From Bacteroidota bacterium (GTDB taxonomy: Bacteria; Bacteroidota; Bacteroidia; 2-12-FULL-35-15), in the NCBI GenBank assembly GCA_021323165.1, contig JAJTCJ010000007.1:1-62583 (forward strand): a stretch of 62,583 nucleotides of DNA. Direction: 5' to 3'. This document shows, in pieces, positions 15,727 to 24,211 of the stretch (within the stretch, counting starts at the first letter, position 1; each line of letters begins with the position of its first letter). The notes beneath the pieces were generated by a model that searched no databases, was not told the origin of the DNA, and was given only the letters and a program-made list of their open reading frames with translations. The translations under genes and the position numbers were made by a program.

Positions 15727-17037
15727 TCAAAAAAGGCCTTTATTTAATGCCACCAATGCATCTTTCTTAAGTTTACTGTCAACCAGTACTGATACATTAT
15801 GCTCGCTGCCTCCATAAGAGATCATTCGAATAGGAATGTTTTTGAGTGCATCAAATATTTTCAATGCATAGCCTTCTTTTTCAGCTGTGAAGCTTCCAAC
15901 GATACAAACAATTGTCAGATCAGTATCAACTTCAACACTACAGAATTCTTTTAATTCTTTAACAATAGCATCAAGGAATTTTGTGTTATCGATCGTAAGA
16001 GAAACCGCTACCTCTGAAGTGGTGATCATGTCGATAGGCGTTTTGTAACGTTCGAAGATCTCAAACACGGAACGTAAAAAACCATGCGCTAAAAGCATTC
16101 GTCCGGATTTTATTTTGATAGCTGTAATTCCATCTTTAGCAGCAACAGCTTTGATATTATCTCCAACAGCTTTTGAATTGATCACAGTTCCTTTTGCCTC
16201 CGGCTGCATGGTGTTGAGAAGTCGGACAGGAATGTTTCTCATCTGAGCAGGAAGTATGCAGGTAGGATGTAATATTTTCGCACCGAAATAAGCAAGCTCG
16301 GCAGCTTCATCAAAAGATAATTCCGCGATAGGATGAGTTTTATCAACTATACGTGGATCATTATTATGCATTCCGTCTATATCGGTCCAGATTTGGATCT
16401 CATCCGATTTTATTGCTGCTCCGATAATGGTTGCAGTATAATCACTTCCTCCTCTTTTAAGATTGTCAATCTCTCCAAAAGCATTTCTGCAGATATAACC
16501 CTGAGTAATGAATAGATTCTTGCCCGGATATTTTGCCAGTTCTAAAGCTGCATGTGTTTCTATGTATTTCATGTCAGGCTCTTCATTGTCATCAATCCGC
16601 ATAAAATTGAGAGCAGGCAGGAGTACCGATTCTACTTTAATTTCTTCAAGATAAAAATGGAACATTGCAGTTGATAGCAGCTCACCCTGTGCAAGAATGG
16701 CGCGTTCCTCATTTACCGTAAACATATCCATTGTAAAAGAGCGGAGGTAATTGAAATGAGAAGCGATTAGCTCTTTCCCTTTATTTAAAGCGTTTTCAGT
16801 CTTATATAACTGTGAGATCACCTCTTTATATTTTGTTTCGAGATTATCGATCAGGTGCCTGGCTTTATCATTATCCTTTGCATAGAGGGCGGCTCCGATC
16901 TCAACCAGGTTGTTGGTAGTGCCGCTCATCGCAGAAAGGACCACTATCTTGGGCGTGCCATCATTGATAAGTTGTACAAGGGCATGCATGCGTTCTGCTG
17001 AACCAACGGATGTTCCTCCAAATTTTAAAACTCGCAT
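15727..17037 (-). CDS. lysC: Aspartate kinase (monofunctional)
   Basis: Aspartate kinase phosphorylates L-aspartate, the first step to lysine, threonine and methionine. The N-terminal amino-acid kinase domain starts with VLKFGGTSVGSAERM. It also carries KIVVLSAMSG, LKRGGSDYTATIIGAAI and IWTDIDGM.NNDPRIV (ATP/aspartate site). The C-terminal half holds two ACT regulatory domains (AIKIKSGRM..., LTIVCIVGSF...RMISYGGSEHNVSVLV), so feedback by lysine or threonine is expected. The length, 436 residues, fits a stand-alone kinase with no homoserine dehydrogenase fusion. The ATG at 17037 is divergent from gldF. lysA follows downstream. Confidence 0.95.
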   Translation of the reverse strand: MRVLKFGGTSVGSAERMHALVQLINDGTPKIVVLSAMSGTTNNLVEIGAALYAKDNDKARHLIDNLETKYKEVISQLYKTENALNKGKELIASHFNYLRSFTMDMFTVNEERAILAQGELLSTAMFHFYLEEIKVESVLLPALNFMRIDDNEEPDMKYIETHAALELAKYPGKNLFITQGYICRNAFGEIDNLKRGGSDYTATIIGAAIKSDEIQIWTDIDGMHNNDPRIVDKTHPIAELSFDEAAELAYFGAKILHPTCILPAQMRNIPVRLLNTMQPEAKGTVINSKAVGDNIKAVAAKDGITAIKIKSGRMLLAHGFLRSVFEIFERYKTPIDMITTSEVAVSLTIDNTKFLDAIVKELKEFCSVEVDTDLTIVCIVGSFTAEKEGYALKIFDALKNIPIRMISYGGSEHNVSVLVDSKLKKDALVALNKGLF

Positions 17038-17214
17038 ATCAGAATTCTTTTATCAGATTTTGTTAAAAATATGTAAACAAGGCTGGCAAATTTAGAATAA
17101 ATGATGCTTATAAAGTGAATTTATTTGTATTTTCGCAGTGTTCGATCCGAATATCAGGATTGGAAAAAAACATCCCCGCTATACTGTTTTAAATAGTATT
17201 TTTACGATCGCTTT

Positions 17215-17946
17215 ATGTACACATTATTTAAAAAGGAAATACGAAGCTTTCTTAGTTCTCTTATTGGCTATATCACTATAGGAGTCTTCCTACTGGTGGT
17301 AGGTTTATTTATGTGGGTGCTGCAAACCGATTCCAATATTCTTGATAACGGTTTTGCAAACATCGATCCGCTGTTTATACTTGCTCCATGGGTTTTTCTT
17401 TTCCTGATCCCGGCAATCACTATGCGATCATTTGCTGACGAAAAAAAAGCCGGGACAATTGAATTATTACTTACCCGTCCTTTAACTGATCTCCAGATCA
17501 TTCTTGCCAAATATTTTGCTGGATTTACTCTGGTGTTGTTTTCCCTGGTTCCCACATTGATCTATTATTATTCTGTTCATCGGTTGGGCAGTCCGGTTGG
17601 AAATATCGATACAGGTGGAATGTGGGGATCATATATCGGGCTTTTATTTCTTGGCGCGGCTTTCGTTTCTATAGGCATCTTCGCTTCCGCGATCACAGAC
17701 AACCAGGTTGTATCATTTATTCTTGCACTTTTTCTCTGCTTCTTTATTTATACAGGCTTTGATTTTATCGCTTCCTTTCCTCTGTTCAGTAAAGTGGATA
17801 ACATAATTTATTCATTAGGGATAAACAGCCATTATGTTTCTATGAGTCGCGGTGTGATCGATACAAGAGATATGATCTACTTTATAAGTTTGATCGCTGT
17901 ATTTGTTTTGAGTACAAGAACGGTATTGGAGAGCAGGAAATGGTAG
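17215..17946 (+). CDS. gldF: Gliding motility ABC transporter permease GldF
   Basis: The 243-residue membrane protein has about six transmembrane helices and the ABC-2 permease layout. The N-terminus MYTLFKKEIRSFLSSLIGYI and the cytoplasmic motif SFADEKKAGTIELLLTRPLTD are characteristic of GldF. In Flavobacterium, GldA, GldF and GldG form an ABC transporter needed for gliding. gldG follows on the same strand after a 164-bp gap, and no gldA is in the window. The gap is unusual for gldF-gldG and contains repeat-like sequence. Confidence 0.93.
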   Translation: MYTLFKKEIRSFLSSLIGYITIGVFLLVVGLFMWVLQTDSNILDNGFANIDPLFILAPWVFLFLIPAITMRSFADEKKAGTIELLLTRPLTDLQIILAKYFAGFTLVLFSLVPTLIYYYSVHRLGSPVGNIDTGGMWGSYIGLLFLGAAFVSIGIFASAITDNQVVSFILALFLCFFIYTGFDFIASFPLFSKVDNIIYSLGINSHYVSMSRGVIDTRDMIYFISLIAVFVLSTRTVLESRKW

Positions 17947-17950
17947 GTTA

Positions 17951-18095
17951 GTTCGGAGAACGGAATCGGGAGAAGGGAGTTGGTAAAGCTTGGTTCGTAG
18001 ACGGTTAGAATTAAAAATGAATTATTGAAGAAAATCAGAAAGTAGAGTGGAGCAGGATCAATTTCCCGGATTAGAATTTGAAACCTGAAACTTGA
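17951..18095. repeat. Repeat-like spacer between gldF and gldG
   Basis: The 164-bp gap has GGAGAACGGAATCGGGAGAAGGGAG (about 17955-17979), related to the word inside lysA at 14628-14658, then near 18079-18100 a GAAACCTGAAACTTGAAATTT run. A similar TTTCAGATTTCATGTTTCAGG run is present just upstream of the DUF4340 gene (about 19798-19818). No coding region or convincing terminator is seen. Confidence 0.5.
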
Positions 18096-18110
18096 AATTT
18101 GTAATAAAAT

Positions 18111-19790
18111 ATGAAGAATAAAAAAAGGGATCTTACAGCATTAGGTTTAGCCATACTGATTATAGTATTGCTCAACGTTGTTGCGTCCTTTATGTTTCAT
18201 CGTTTCGATCTTACATCTGAGAAACGTTATACTCTGTCGGCTGCGACCAAAGATCTATTGGCTAAGCTTGATGAAACGGTTTATGTTAAAGTATATCTCG
18301 ATGGAGAATTTCCTGCGGGATTTAAGCGTCTCAGAAATGAAACAAAGGAAATGCTGGATGAATTTCGTACATATTCAAATAACAATGTAGAATACGAATT
18401 CATAAACCCATCTGAGAATCCGGATAAGCAGCAGCAGAATGAAGTTTATAAGCAGCTTTACGACAGAGGTCTTCAGCCTACAAATCTTGAAGTAAAAGAA
18501 GAATCAGGTACGTCACAGCAGGTAATCTGGCCGGGAGCATTGGTTTCATATAAGGGGCAGGAAGCGCCCTGGCAGCTGCTGAAAACACAGTTAGGTGTTT
18601 CATCTGATGCTCAGTTGAATAATTCCATCCAGGCGCTTGAATATGAATTTGCAAGTACTATTCGAAGCCTGAGCACCACCATTACTAATCAAATCGGATT
18701 TATTGAAGGACATGGAGAGCTGGATACCCTTTATGTAGATGATATAAAAAATGCTTTGGGCCAGTTCTATGGATTGAGTAGAATAACAATAAATGGTAAG
18801 CTGGATGCTTTGAACGGACTTGCTGCTATTGTTATTGCCAAGCCTGATACAGCTTTCTCAAAAGAAGATAAATTCATAATCGATCAGTTCATCATGAATG
18901 GCGGAAAAGTTTTATGGTGCATTGATGCTCTTGAAACACGCATTGACAGTCTTGCCAGAAGCGGTCGTACACTCGCTGTTCCTTATGATCTGGGATTAGA
19001 TGAAATGTTTTTCAGATATGGAGCAAGGATAAACCCAAATCTGGTCCTGGATCTTCAGAGTTCTGCATTGCCTGTAAATACTGCTTACCAGGGACAACAG
19101 CCAAAAATAGAATTAAGGCCATGGATCTTTGCACCTGTTATTCTTCCTACACAAAAACATCCTATTGTAAAAAATCTTGACGCAATAAAGTTTGAATTCA
19201 CCTCTAATATTGATTTTGTTGATGCACCCGGAATTGAAAAAACAATTTTGCTTACAACATCAAAGAATTCTAAAACGATCAATTCTCCTGTCCGCGTGGA
19301 TATGCGTATCATGCAACTACAGCAGGATGAAGCTCAGTTTAATAATCCAAGACAACCGGTTGCTGTGCTCCTTGAAGGACAATTTGAATCAGTGTTTAAG
19401 AACAGAGCGTTTCCTCAGGAATTTTTGAAAGAATATAAATTTGTGAAAAAAGGAGTTAATAATAAAATGATCATTATTTCGGATGGTGATGTGATCAGAA
19501 ATGATGTTCAGACTTCTTCAGGAAAGCCATATCCGTTGGGATATGATAAATACACGAATCAGACTTTCGGGAACAAGGATCTGATTTTAAATTGCATCAA
19601 TTATTTGTGTGATGATACAGGATTGATCAGCGTTAGATCAAGAGAACTTACGCTGCGTTTACTTGATAAGAAGAAAAGTAAAACAGAAAGATTGAAATGG
19701 CAGATCATAAATACATGTGTACCCCTGCTGTTGGTCTTGATTTATGGTATTATTCATTTCCTGAGAAGGAGAAATAAATATGGGAAGTAG
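18111..19790 (+). CDS. gldG: Gliding motility-associated ABC transporter substrate-binding protein GldG
   Basis: The 559-residue protein has an N-terminal transmembrane helix (about 12-33), a long extracytoplasmic region and a C-terminal helix (about 534-552) followed by a basic tail. Family markers are RFDLTSEKRYTLS near the N-terminus, YVKVYLDGEFPAGFKRLR, IGFIEGHGELDT, and the C-terminal DGDVIRND...LNCINYLCDDTGLI segment. This is the ABC-transporter auxiliary (GldG) family. It works with GldF in the gliding and secretion-linked ABC transporter. It is followed by a DUF4340 gene and dnaN, a gene order common in Bacteroidota. Confidence 0.94.
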   Translation: MKNKKRDLTALGLAILIIVLLNVVASFMFHRFDLTSEKRYTLSAATKDLLAKLDETVYVKVYLDGEFPAGFKRLRNETKEMLDEFRTYSNNNVEYEFINPSENPDKQQQNEVYKQLYDRGLQPTNLEVKEESGTSQQVIWPGALVSYKGQEAPWQLLKTQLGVSSDAQLNNSIQALEYEFASTIRSLSTTITNQIGFIEGHGELDTLYVDDIKNALGQFYGLSRITINGKLDALNGLAAIVIAKPDTAFSKEDKFIIDQFIMNGGKVLWCIDALETRIDSLARSGRTLAVPYDLGLDEMFFRYGARINPNLVLDLQSSALPVNTAYQGQQPKIELRPWIFAPVILPTQKHPIVKNLDAIKFEFTSNIDFVDAPGIEKTILLTTSKNSKTINSPVRVDMRIMQLQQDEAQFNNPRQPVAVLLEGQFESVFKNRAFPQEFLKEYKFVKKGVNNKMIIISDGDVIRNDVQTSSGKPYPLGYDKYTNQTFGNKDLILNCINYLCDDTGLISVRSRELTLRLLDKKKSKTERLKWQIINTCVPLLLVLIYGIIHFLRRRNKYGK

Positions 19791-19857
19791 AAAATAATTT
19801 CAGATTTCATGTTTCAGGATTTTACAATCTGAACTTGAAAATTTTAAATATTAAAAT

Positions 19858-20916
19858 ATGAAAAGAAACAGGATAGCAATAATATTAGTGATCATTTTAG
19901 GCAGTTTGTCTTTCTGGTTCATCGTAAATAAAAGAAAAGGAACTATAAAAGAAACACTTCGCGATTTTGCGGTTAGTGATACAGCCGCAATTGATAAGAT
20001 ATTTCTTGCAGATAAAAGCGGGGATGCGGTAACGCTGGAAAGAAATCCCAACGGAACCACCTGGAGTGTGAATGGGAAATATACAGCCCGTATTGATGGT
20101 ATTCAAACATTATTGACAACAATAAAAAAAATTGATATCAAAGAACCGGTAGGGAAGAAAGCGCAGGATAATGTGGTTAAACAGCTGGCAGCAGATGCGG
20201 TACGTTGTGAGATCTATTCCAAAGGAGAATTGATCAAGGCATATTATGTGGGTTCGCATACTCAGGATATGAGAGGCACTTATATGATCCTGATGGATCT
20301 TGAAACTATGAAGCCTTCTGCAAAACCTTTTGTTACTTATATTCCTGGATTCGAAGGGTACCTTTCCACAAGGTATTTTACGAAGGAAAAGATGTGGCGT
20401 GACAGGTCAATATTTCAATATGTTCCAACTGACATAGCATCCGTTAAGCTTGAAGTACCTGATAAGCCGGAGCTTGGATATGAAGTAAAGGTGAAAGGCA
20501 ACAATGATTATGAAGTTACAATGCTTTCTGGAAAGAAGCTCAGCGATATTGATCCTCTGGCTGTAAAGCAATACTTATCCTATTTTCAGCAGGTAAATTT
20601 TGAGAGTCTTGATATGGCAATGACCGAAAAGGAGATTGATTCCACACTGAAGTCACGGCCTATTAATATTCTGACGGTAACAGATACAAAAGGAAAAGTT
20701 AATAAAGTAAAATTTTTCGCACGTAAGACTAAGAAAGAAGGTATACTTGATACCGAAGGCAAGCCACTTGAATATGATATCGACAGGATGAATGCATTGG
20801 TAGAATCTACAAATGATTTTGTTCTGGTTCAGTATTATGTATTCGGAAAAATGATGCCTCCGGCTGATTATTTCAGCAAAAAAAGCACTTCTTCAGAGAA
20901 TAAGCCTAAATCCTGA
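19858..20916 (+). CDS. DUF4340 domain-containing membrane-anchored protein
   Basis: The 352-residue protein has one N-terminal membrane helix (IAIILVIILGSLSFWFIV). The rest is a beta-rich DUF4340 region, with DFAVSDTAAIDKIFLADKSG, ARIDGIQTLLTTIKKIDIKEPV, YYVGSHTQDMRGTYM and WRDRSIFQY as family-typical blocks. DUF4340 proteins are often found beside GldG-type ABC auxiliary proteins, and here the gene follows gldG directly, so a role in the same complex is likely. A weak terminator follows. Confidence 0.85.
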   Translation: MKRNRIAIILVIILGSLSFWFIVNKRKGTIKETLRDFAVSDTAAIDKIFLADKSGDAVTLERNPNGTTWSVNGKYTARIDGIQTLLTTIKKIDIKEPVGKKAQDNVVKQLAADAVRCEIYSKGELIKAYYVGSHTQDMRGTYMILMDLETMKPSAKPFVTYIPGFEGYLSTRYFTKEKMWRDRSIFQYVPTDIASVKLEVPDKPELGYEVKVKGNNDYEVTMLSGKKLSDIDPLAVKQYLSYFQQVNFESLDMAMTEKEIDSTLKSRPINILTVTDTKGKVNKVKFFARKTKKEGILDTEGKPLEYDIDRMNALVESTNDFVLVQYYVFGKMMPPADYFSKKSTSSENKPKS

Positions 20917-20949
20917 TTCTGTTTAATGTTTTCAACCAAATACCAGCGG

Positions 20950-20975
20950 ATCCCCTGAAAACGGGGGTTTTTTTT
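20950..20975 (+). terminator. Short rho-independent terminator
   Basis: The stem ATCCCC / GGGGGT (about 6 bp with one wobble, loop TGAAAAC) is followed by eight or more T. It separates the gldG-DUF4340 unit from dnaN. Confidence 0.65.
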
Positions 20976-21022
20976 GTTAAAAAGTTACTTTTGGATGAGA
21001 CAAATACAAATCGTAAATCAGT

Positions 21023-21030
21023 TATATTTG
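21023..21030 (+). promoter_or_regulatory. Putative dnaN promoter (-7 element)
   Basis: TATATTTG at 21023-21030, followed by C, matches TAnnTTTG and lies about 26 bp before the original ATG at 21056. No clear -33 TTG is present at the usual spacing. Confidence 0.45.
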
Positions 21031-21055
21031 CTATCAATATAAAAAAGACAGAACT

Positions 21056-22095
21056 ATGAAATTTATAATTTCCTTTTTGAGATCGATAAGAATCAATTAA
21101 AGGTTTCCGCTTCAGATCTTGAAACAACAATGACAACCATCATCGCTGTTGAATCAAAGGATACCGGAAATATTGCAGTTCCTGCAAAGCTTTTGCTTGA
21201 CACATTGAAAACATTTGCTGAACAGCCATTGACTTTCAGCATCGATGATAAGAAATACGGAATAGAGATCATCTCTGATTATGGTAAATACAAGCTTACA
21301 GGCCATAACGGTGATGAATTCCCTAAGCTTCCGAACATCGAAGCAGCTTCTTCTTTAAGTCTTGAAGCAAGTGTTCTTTCTTCTGCGATCAACAAAACAA
21401 TATTTGCAACTGGTAATGACGAGCTTCGTCCTGTAATGTCAGGTGTGTATTGCCAGTTATCTCCGGAGAATATCATCTTTGTTGCTACAGATGCACATAA
21501 GCTTGTACGTTACCGCAGAAACGATGCTCATGCACAAAGTGCTTCTGCATTCATCCTTCCGAAAAAACCGTTGAACTTGCTGAAGAACATTTTGTCAAGC
21601 GTTAGCGGACAGGTGAAAGTGGAGTACAACAATACAAATGCTTTTTTCTCTTTTGAAAATACAAATCTTGTTTGCCGCCTTATCGATGGGAAATATCCAA
21701 ACTACGAAGCGGTTATTCCAAAAGAAAATCCAAACAAATTAACTGTTGACCGTGTTTCTTTTTTAAGCTCGATCAAACGTGTTTCTATCTTCTCTAACAA
21801 AACTACCCACCAGGTTCGTTTAAAGATCGCGGGAAGTGAATTAAGTATTTCTGCTGAGGATCTTGATTTTGCTAACGAAGCAAGTGAGCGTTTAACTTGT
21901 CAGTATGCAGGTGAAGACATGGAGATAGGATTCAATTCTAAGTTTCTTGCAGAGATGTTAAGCAACTTAAATTGCGAAAATGTAAATCTTGAAATGAGTG
22001 CACCTAATCGTGCTGGAATTTTATTGCCTGCTGAAAAAGAAAACGAAGCAGAAGATATTTTGATGCTGGTAATGCCGGTAATGCTTAACAGCTAA
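21056..22095 (+). pseudogene. dnaN: DNA polymerase III beta sliding clamp, broken near the N-terminus
   Basis: From 21130 onward the sequence encodes about 321 residues of a normal beta clamp, with SASDLETTM just before it, then FATGNDELRPVMSGVY, FVATDAHKLVRYRR, IDGKYPNYEAVIP and the C-terminal LLPAEKENEAEDILMLVMPVML. The clamp holds polymerase III on DNA and is essential. The true start is ATG at 21056 (MKFIIS...), but this frame stops after 14 codons. The clamp frame (NFLFEIDKNQL) is entered at about 21067 in a different phase. Compared with the usual N-terminus, about 82 bp are missing. The junction is a 9-bp word ATAATTTCC (21065-21073) that would occur at both ends of the missing piece. 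Either this is a real slippage deletion or an assembly fault; translation from 21130 would lack the first strand and helices of domain I. Confidence 0.85.
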
Positions 22096-22112
22096 TAATA
22101 TTTAATGTATGT

Positions 22113-22148
22113 AAAAAGCCGCTTCGGATTCCGGAGCGGCTTTTTTAT
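22113..22148 (+). terminator. Rho-independent terminator after dnaN
   Basis: A strong hairpin AAAAGCCGCTTCGG / CCGGAGCGGCTTTT with loop ATT (one bulged position) is followed by T6. Confidence 0.9.
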
Positions 22149-22169
22149 TTTGTTAATCGTCTTCAAAAC

Positions 22170-22410
22170 GTCATCCCGTGCTACGACACTGGATCTTCAT
22201 TAATTCTTGCAGAATCTTTAGCCGCAGATTCGCAGATTTTTATTAATTAATTTTTGGAGATTCGCTCCGCAATAAAACTATTAGAGGTTATTTTAACCGC
22301 AGATTCGCAGATTCTGTTATTAAGATTTAGATAGATTATTCCCAACCTAGGCAGCCACCGCCCCAAATTAAAACTACGCTCTTGCATCCACCGAAGCTTC
22401 AGGTAGGTGG
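22170..22410. repeat. Dispersed short repeats in the dnaN-22490 gap
   Basis: The ~390-bp gap has a GTCATCCCG...GGATCT word at 22170-22196 (same family as elements A and B). It also has two exact copies of CCGCAGATTCGCAGATT at 22222-22238 and 22297-22313, and a small TCCACC...GGTGGA hairpin near 22387-22410. No gene is apparent. Confidence 0.6.
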
Positions 22411-22489
22411 ACATCTGGCACAAAATTTTTAAGTCTAAAGCCGAACTGATACTAATTAGGTAAAAATACTAACCAATAAAAAACGAACT

Positions 22490-22945
22490 ATGAAAAAACT
22501 AGCTGTTATTTTATTATCGATTGCTGCAATGTGCGGTAAAACCTTTGCTCAACAGCCTGCTGTTGTTGTAAGCGACAAAACAGGATGGCATAAAATCGGT
22601 GAAACTATTGTCAATTTTGAAAAAGACAAAGATGAAGTTATCGTAATGTTAGCTGACAAATTTGCAAAAGTGAAATTTAAAGTTACGGATGCTCCCATTG
22701 ATCTTGTTTCTTGTGAAGTTCACTATGAGAGTGGTGATAAGCAGGATATAATGATCAACATGCCATTAAAAGCAATGGGTGAGAGTCGCGTAATTGACCT
22801 GAATGGAGGGGAGAGAAACTTAAAGAAGATTGTTTTTGTTTACAAAACTCAACCAAACAACAAAGACAAAAAAGCGCATGTTGAGATCTGGGGAATGAAA
22901 ACAAATGCTGATAAAGATTCTCATAAAGATCACAATCATAAATAA
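22490..22945 (+). CDS. Small exported protein of unknown function
   Basis: The 151-residue protein has a signal peptide (MKKLAVILLSIAAMCGKTFAQ). The mature part is a compact beta-rich domain (TGWHKIGETIVNFEKDKDEVIVML, CEVHYESGDKQDIMINM, LKKIVFVYKTQ) and ends in a His/Lys/Asp-rich tail (DKDSHKDHNHK) that could bind metal. It resembles small DUF2541-like periplasmic proteins, but I am not sure of this. It is monocistronic, with its own terminator. Confidence 0.75.
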   Translation: MKKLAVILLSIAAMCGKTFAQQPAVVVSDKTGWHKIGETIVNFEKDKDEVIVMLADKFAKVKFKVTDAPIDLVSCEVHYESGDKQDIMINMPLKAMGESRVIDLNGGERNLKKIVFVYKTQPNNKDKKAHVEIWGMKTNADKDSHKDHNHK

Positions 22946-22961
22946 ACTTTAACCTATAAAA

Positions 22962-22990
22962 AAAGGTCGCCAGTGGCGGCCTTTTTTTAT
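22962..22990 (+). terminator. Rho-independent terminator
   Basis: AAGGTCGCC-AGT-GGCGGCCTT has a 9-bp stem with one G-T pair, followed by T7. It overlaps the region where a spurious longer start for the next gene would lie, which supports the start at 23099. Confidence 0.9.
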
Positions 22991-23098
22991 ATTAATTTTC
23001 ATCGAAGTGTTTCGAAACAAACCAGATTCCGTCAAACCTATTCTCTTAAGCTTATTGATATCTCGTACTATGATTATAAAAAAATCCTAAATTTGAAT

Positions 23099-24208
23099 AT
23101 GAAACGAAAATTACTCTTCTCTCTCCTTTTGTTAAATATAGTTTTTGCAACTGCACAGGTAACAGTTATCGATAGTATCATGTCAGGTGGTGTTTATCGT
23201 AATTACCGTCTATATGTTCCAGCTGCTTATAACGGTTCAACTGCATGGCCACTGATCTTCAATATTCATGGTTATACTTCCAATGCAAGCCAGCAGCAGC
23301 TTTATACTAATTTTGGCCCCATTGCTGATACTGCACAGTTTCTGATGGTCTATCCGAATGCAACTGTTTATAACGGTCAGCCTACCTGGAACTCCGGTTT
23401 CGGAATGCCTGTAGATGATGTTGGTTTTATATCTGATCTGATTGATAGTTTAAGTATCTCATATAATATCAATCAGAATGCAGTGTATTCATGCGGAATG
23501 AGTAATGGTGGATATATGAGTCATACACTTGCCTGTGAACTAAGCAATAAGATCACAGCCGTTGCTTCTGTAACTGGAAGTATGACCACTCTTCAGAAAA
23601 GTACATGTAATTCAGGAAGACCTGTTCCTGTTATGCAGATCCATGGAACTGCCGATGGAACTGTACCATATTATGGGAATAGTTATTCTCTTGCCATTGA
23701 TACTTTAGTGAAATACTGGGTAACAAATAACTCCTGTAATTCAACTCCAATTTACAATGCGGTTCCTAATACAAACACATCCGATAATTGTACCGCTGAT
23801 CATTATGTTTATAACGGTGGAACATATGGTTCCTCAGTAGAGTTGTACAAAATAAATAATGGCGGACATACATGGCCTTATACATTCCCAATTGGTGTAA
23901 CCAATCAGGATTTTAATGCATCAGAAAAGATCTGGCTATTCTTTCGAAAGTACAGACTCAATCAGTTAGTTGGAATTAACGAATTGACGAAAGAAAATGC
24001 TGTTACAGTTTATCCGAACCCTGCAAATGATCGGGTAACAATAGAAGCTGAAGCTTATGTTAGTTTGGGAATATTTGATATTAATGGAAGAAATATTATG
24101 AGTTCCGATAAAAAACAAATAGATATTTCTGCTTTAGCGAAAGGCATCTATTCGATTATAGTTCTTACTGAAAATGGAAGAGCGGTAAAAAAACTTGTGA
24201 AGATTTAA
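23099..24208 (+). CDS. Secreted PHB-depolymerase-like / feruloyl-esterase-like alpha/beta hydrolase with T9SS sorting domain
   Basis: The start chosen is ATG 23099 because it gives a proper signal peptide (MKRKLLFSLLLLNIVFATAQ); an upstream start at 22973 would run through the preceding terminator. The 369-residue product is an alpha/beta hydrolase of the LpqC/PHB depolymerase (CE1-like) group. The likely triad is Ser135 in GMSNGGYM, Asp186 in HGTADGTVPY and His257 in NGGHTWPY; the oxyanion region is NIHGYTSN. The C-terminal ~75 residues form a T9SS type A sorting domain (VYPNPANDRVTI, IFDINGRNI, AKGIYSIIVLTENG). It probably hydrolyses ester bonds in polymers outside the cell. Confidence 0.88.
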   Translation: MKRKLLFSLLLLNIVFATAQVTVIDSIMSGGVYRNYRLYVPAAYNGSTAWPLIFNIHGYTSNASQQQLYTNFGPIADTAQFLMVYPNATVYNGQPTWNSGFGMPVDDVGFISDLIDSLSISYNINQNAVYSCGMSNGGYMSHTLACELSNKITAVASVTGSMTTLQKSTCNSGRPVPVMQIHGTADGTVPYYGNSYSLAIDTLVKYWVTNNSCNSTPIYNAVPNTNTSDNCTADHYVYNGGTYGSSVELYKINNGGHTWPYTFPIGVTNQDFNASEKIWLFFRKYRLNQLVGINELTKENAVTVYPNPANDRVTIEAEAYVSLGIFDINGRNIMSSDKKQIDISALAKGIYSIIVLTENGRAVKKLVKI

Positions 24209-24211
24209 TAT

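Noticed and set aside
15600-17214. Lysine riboswitch upstream of lysC or lysA
   Set aside because: No long structured leader is visible; the lysC leader is short, shared with divergent gldF, and the lysC-lysA gap is only 111 bp with a small palindrome.
22973-23098. Longer N-terminus for the PHB-depolymerase-like esterase from an ATG at 22973
   Set aside because: It would start inside the preceding terminator and place a clear signal peptide 42 residues inside the protein.
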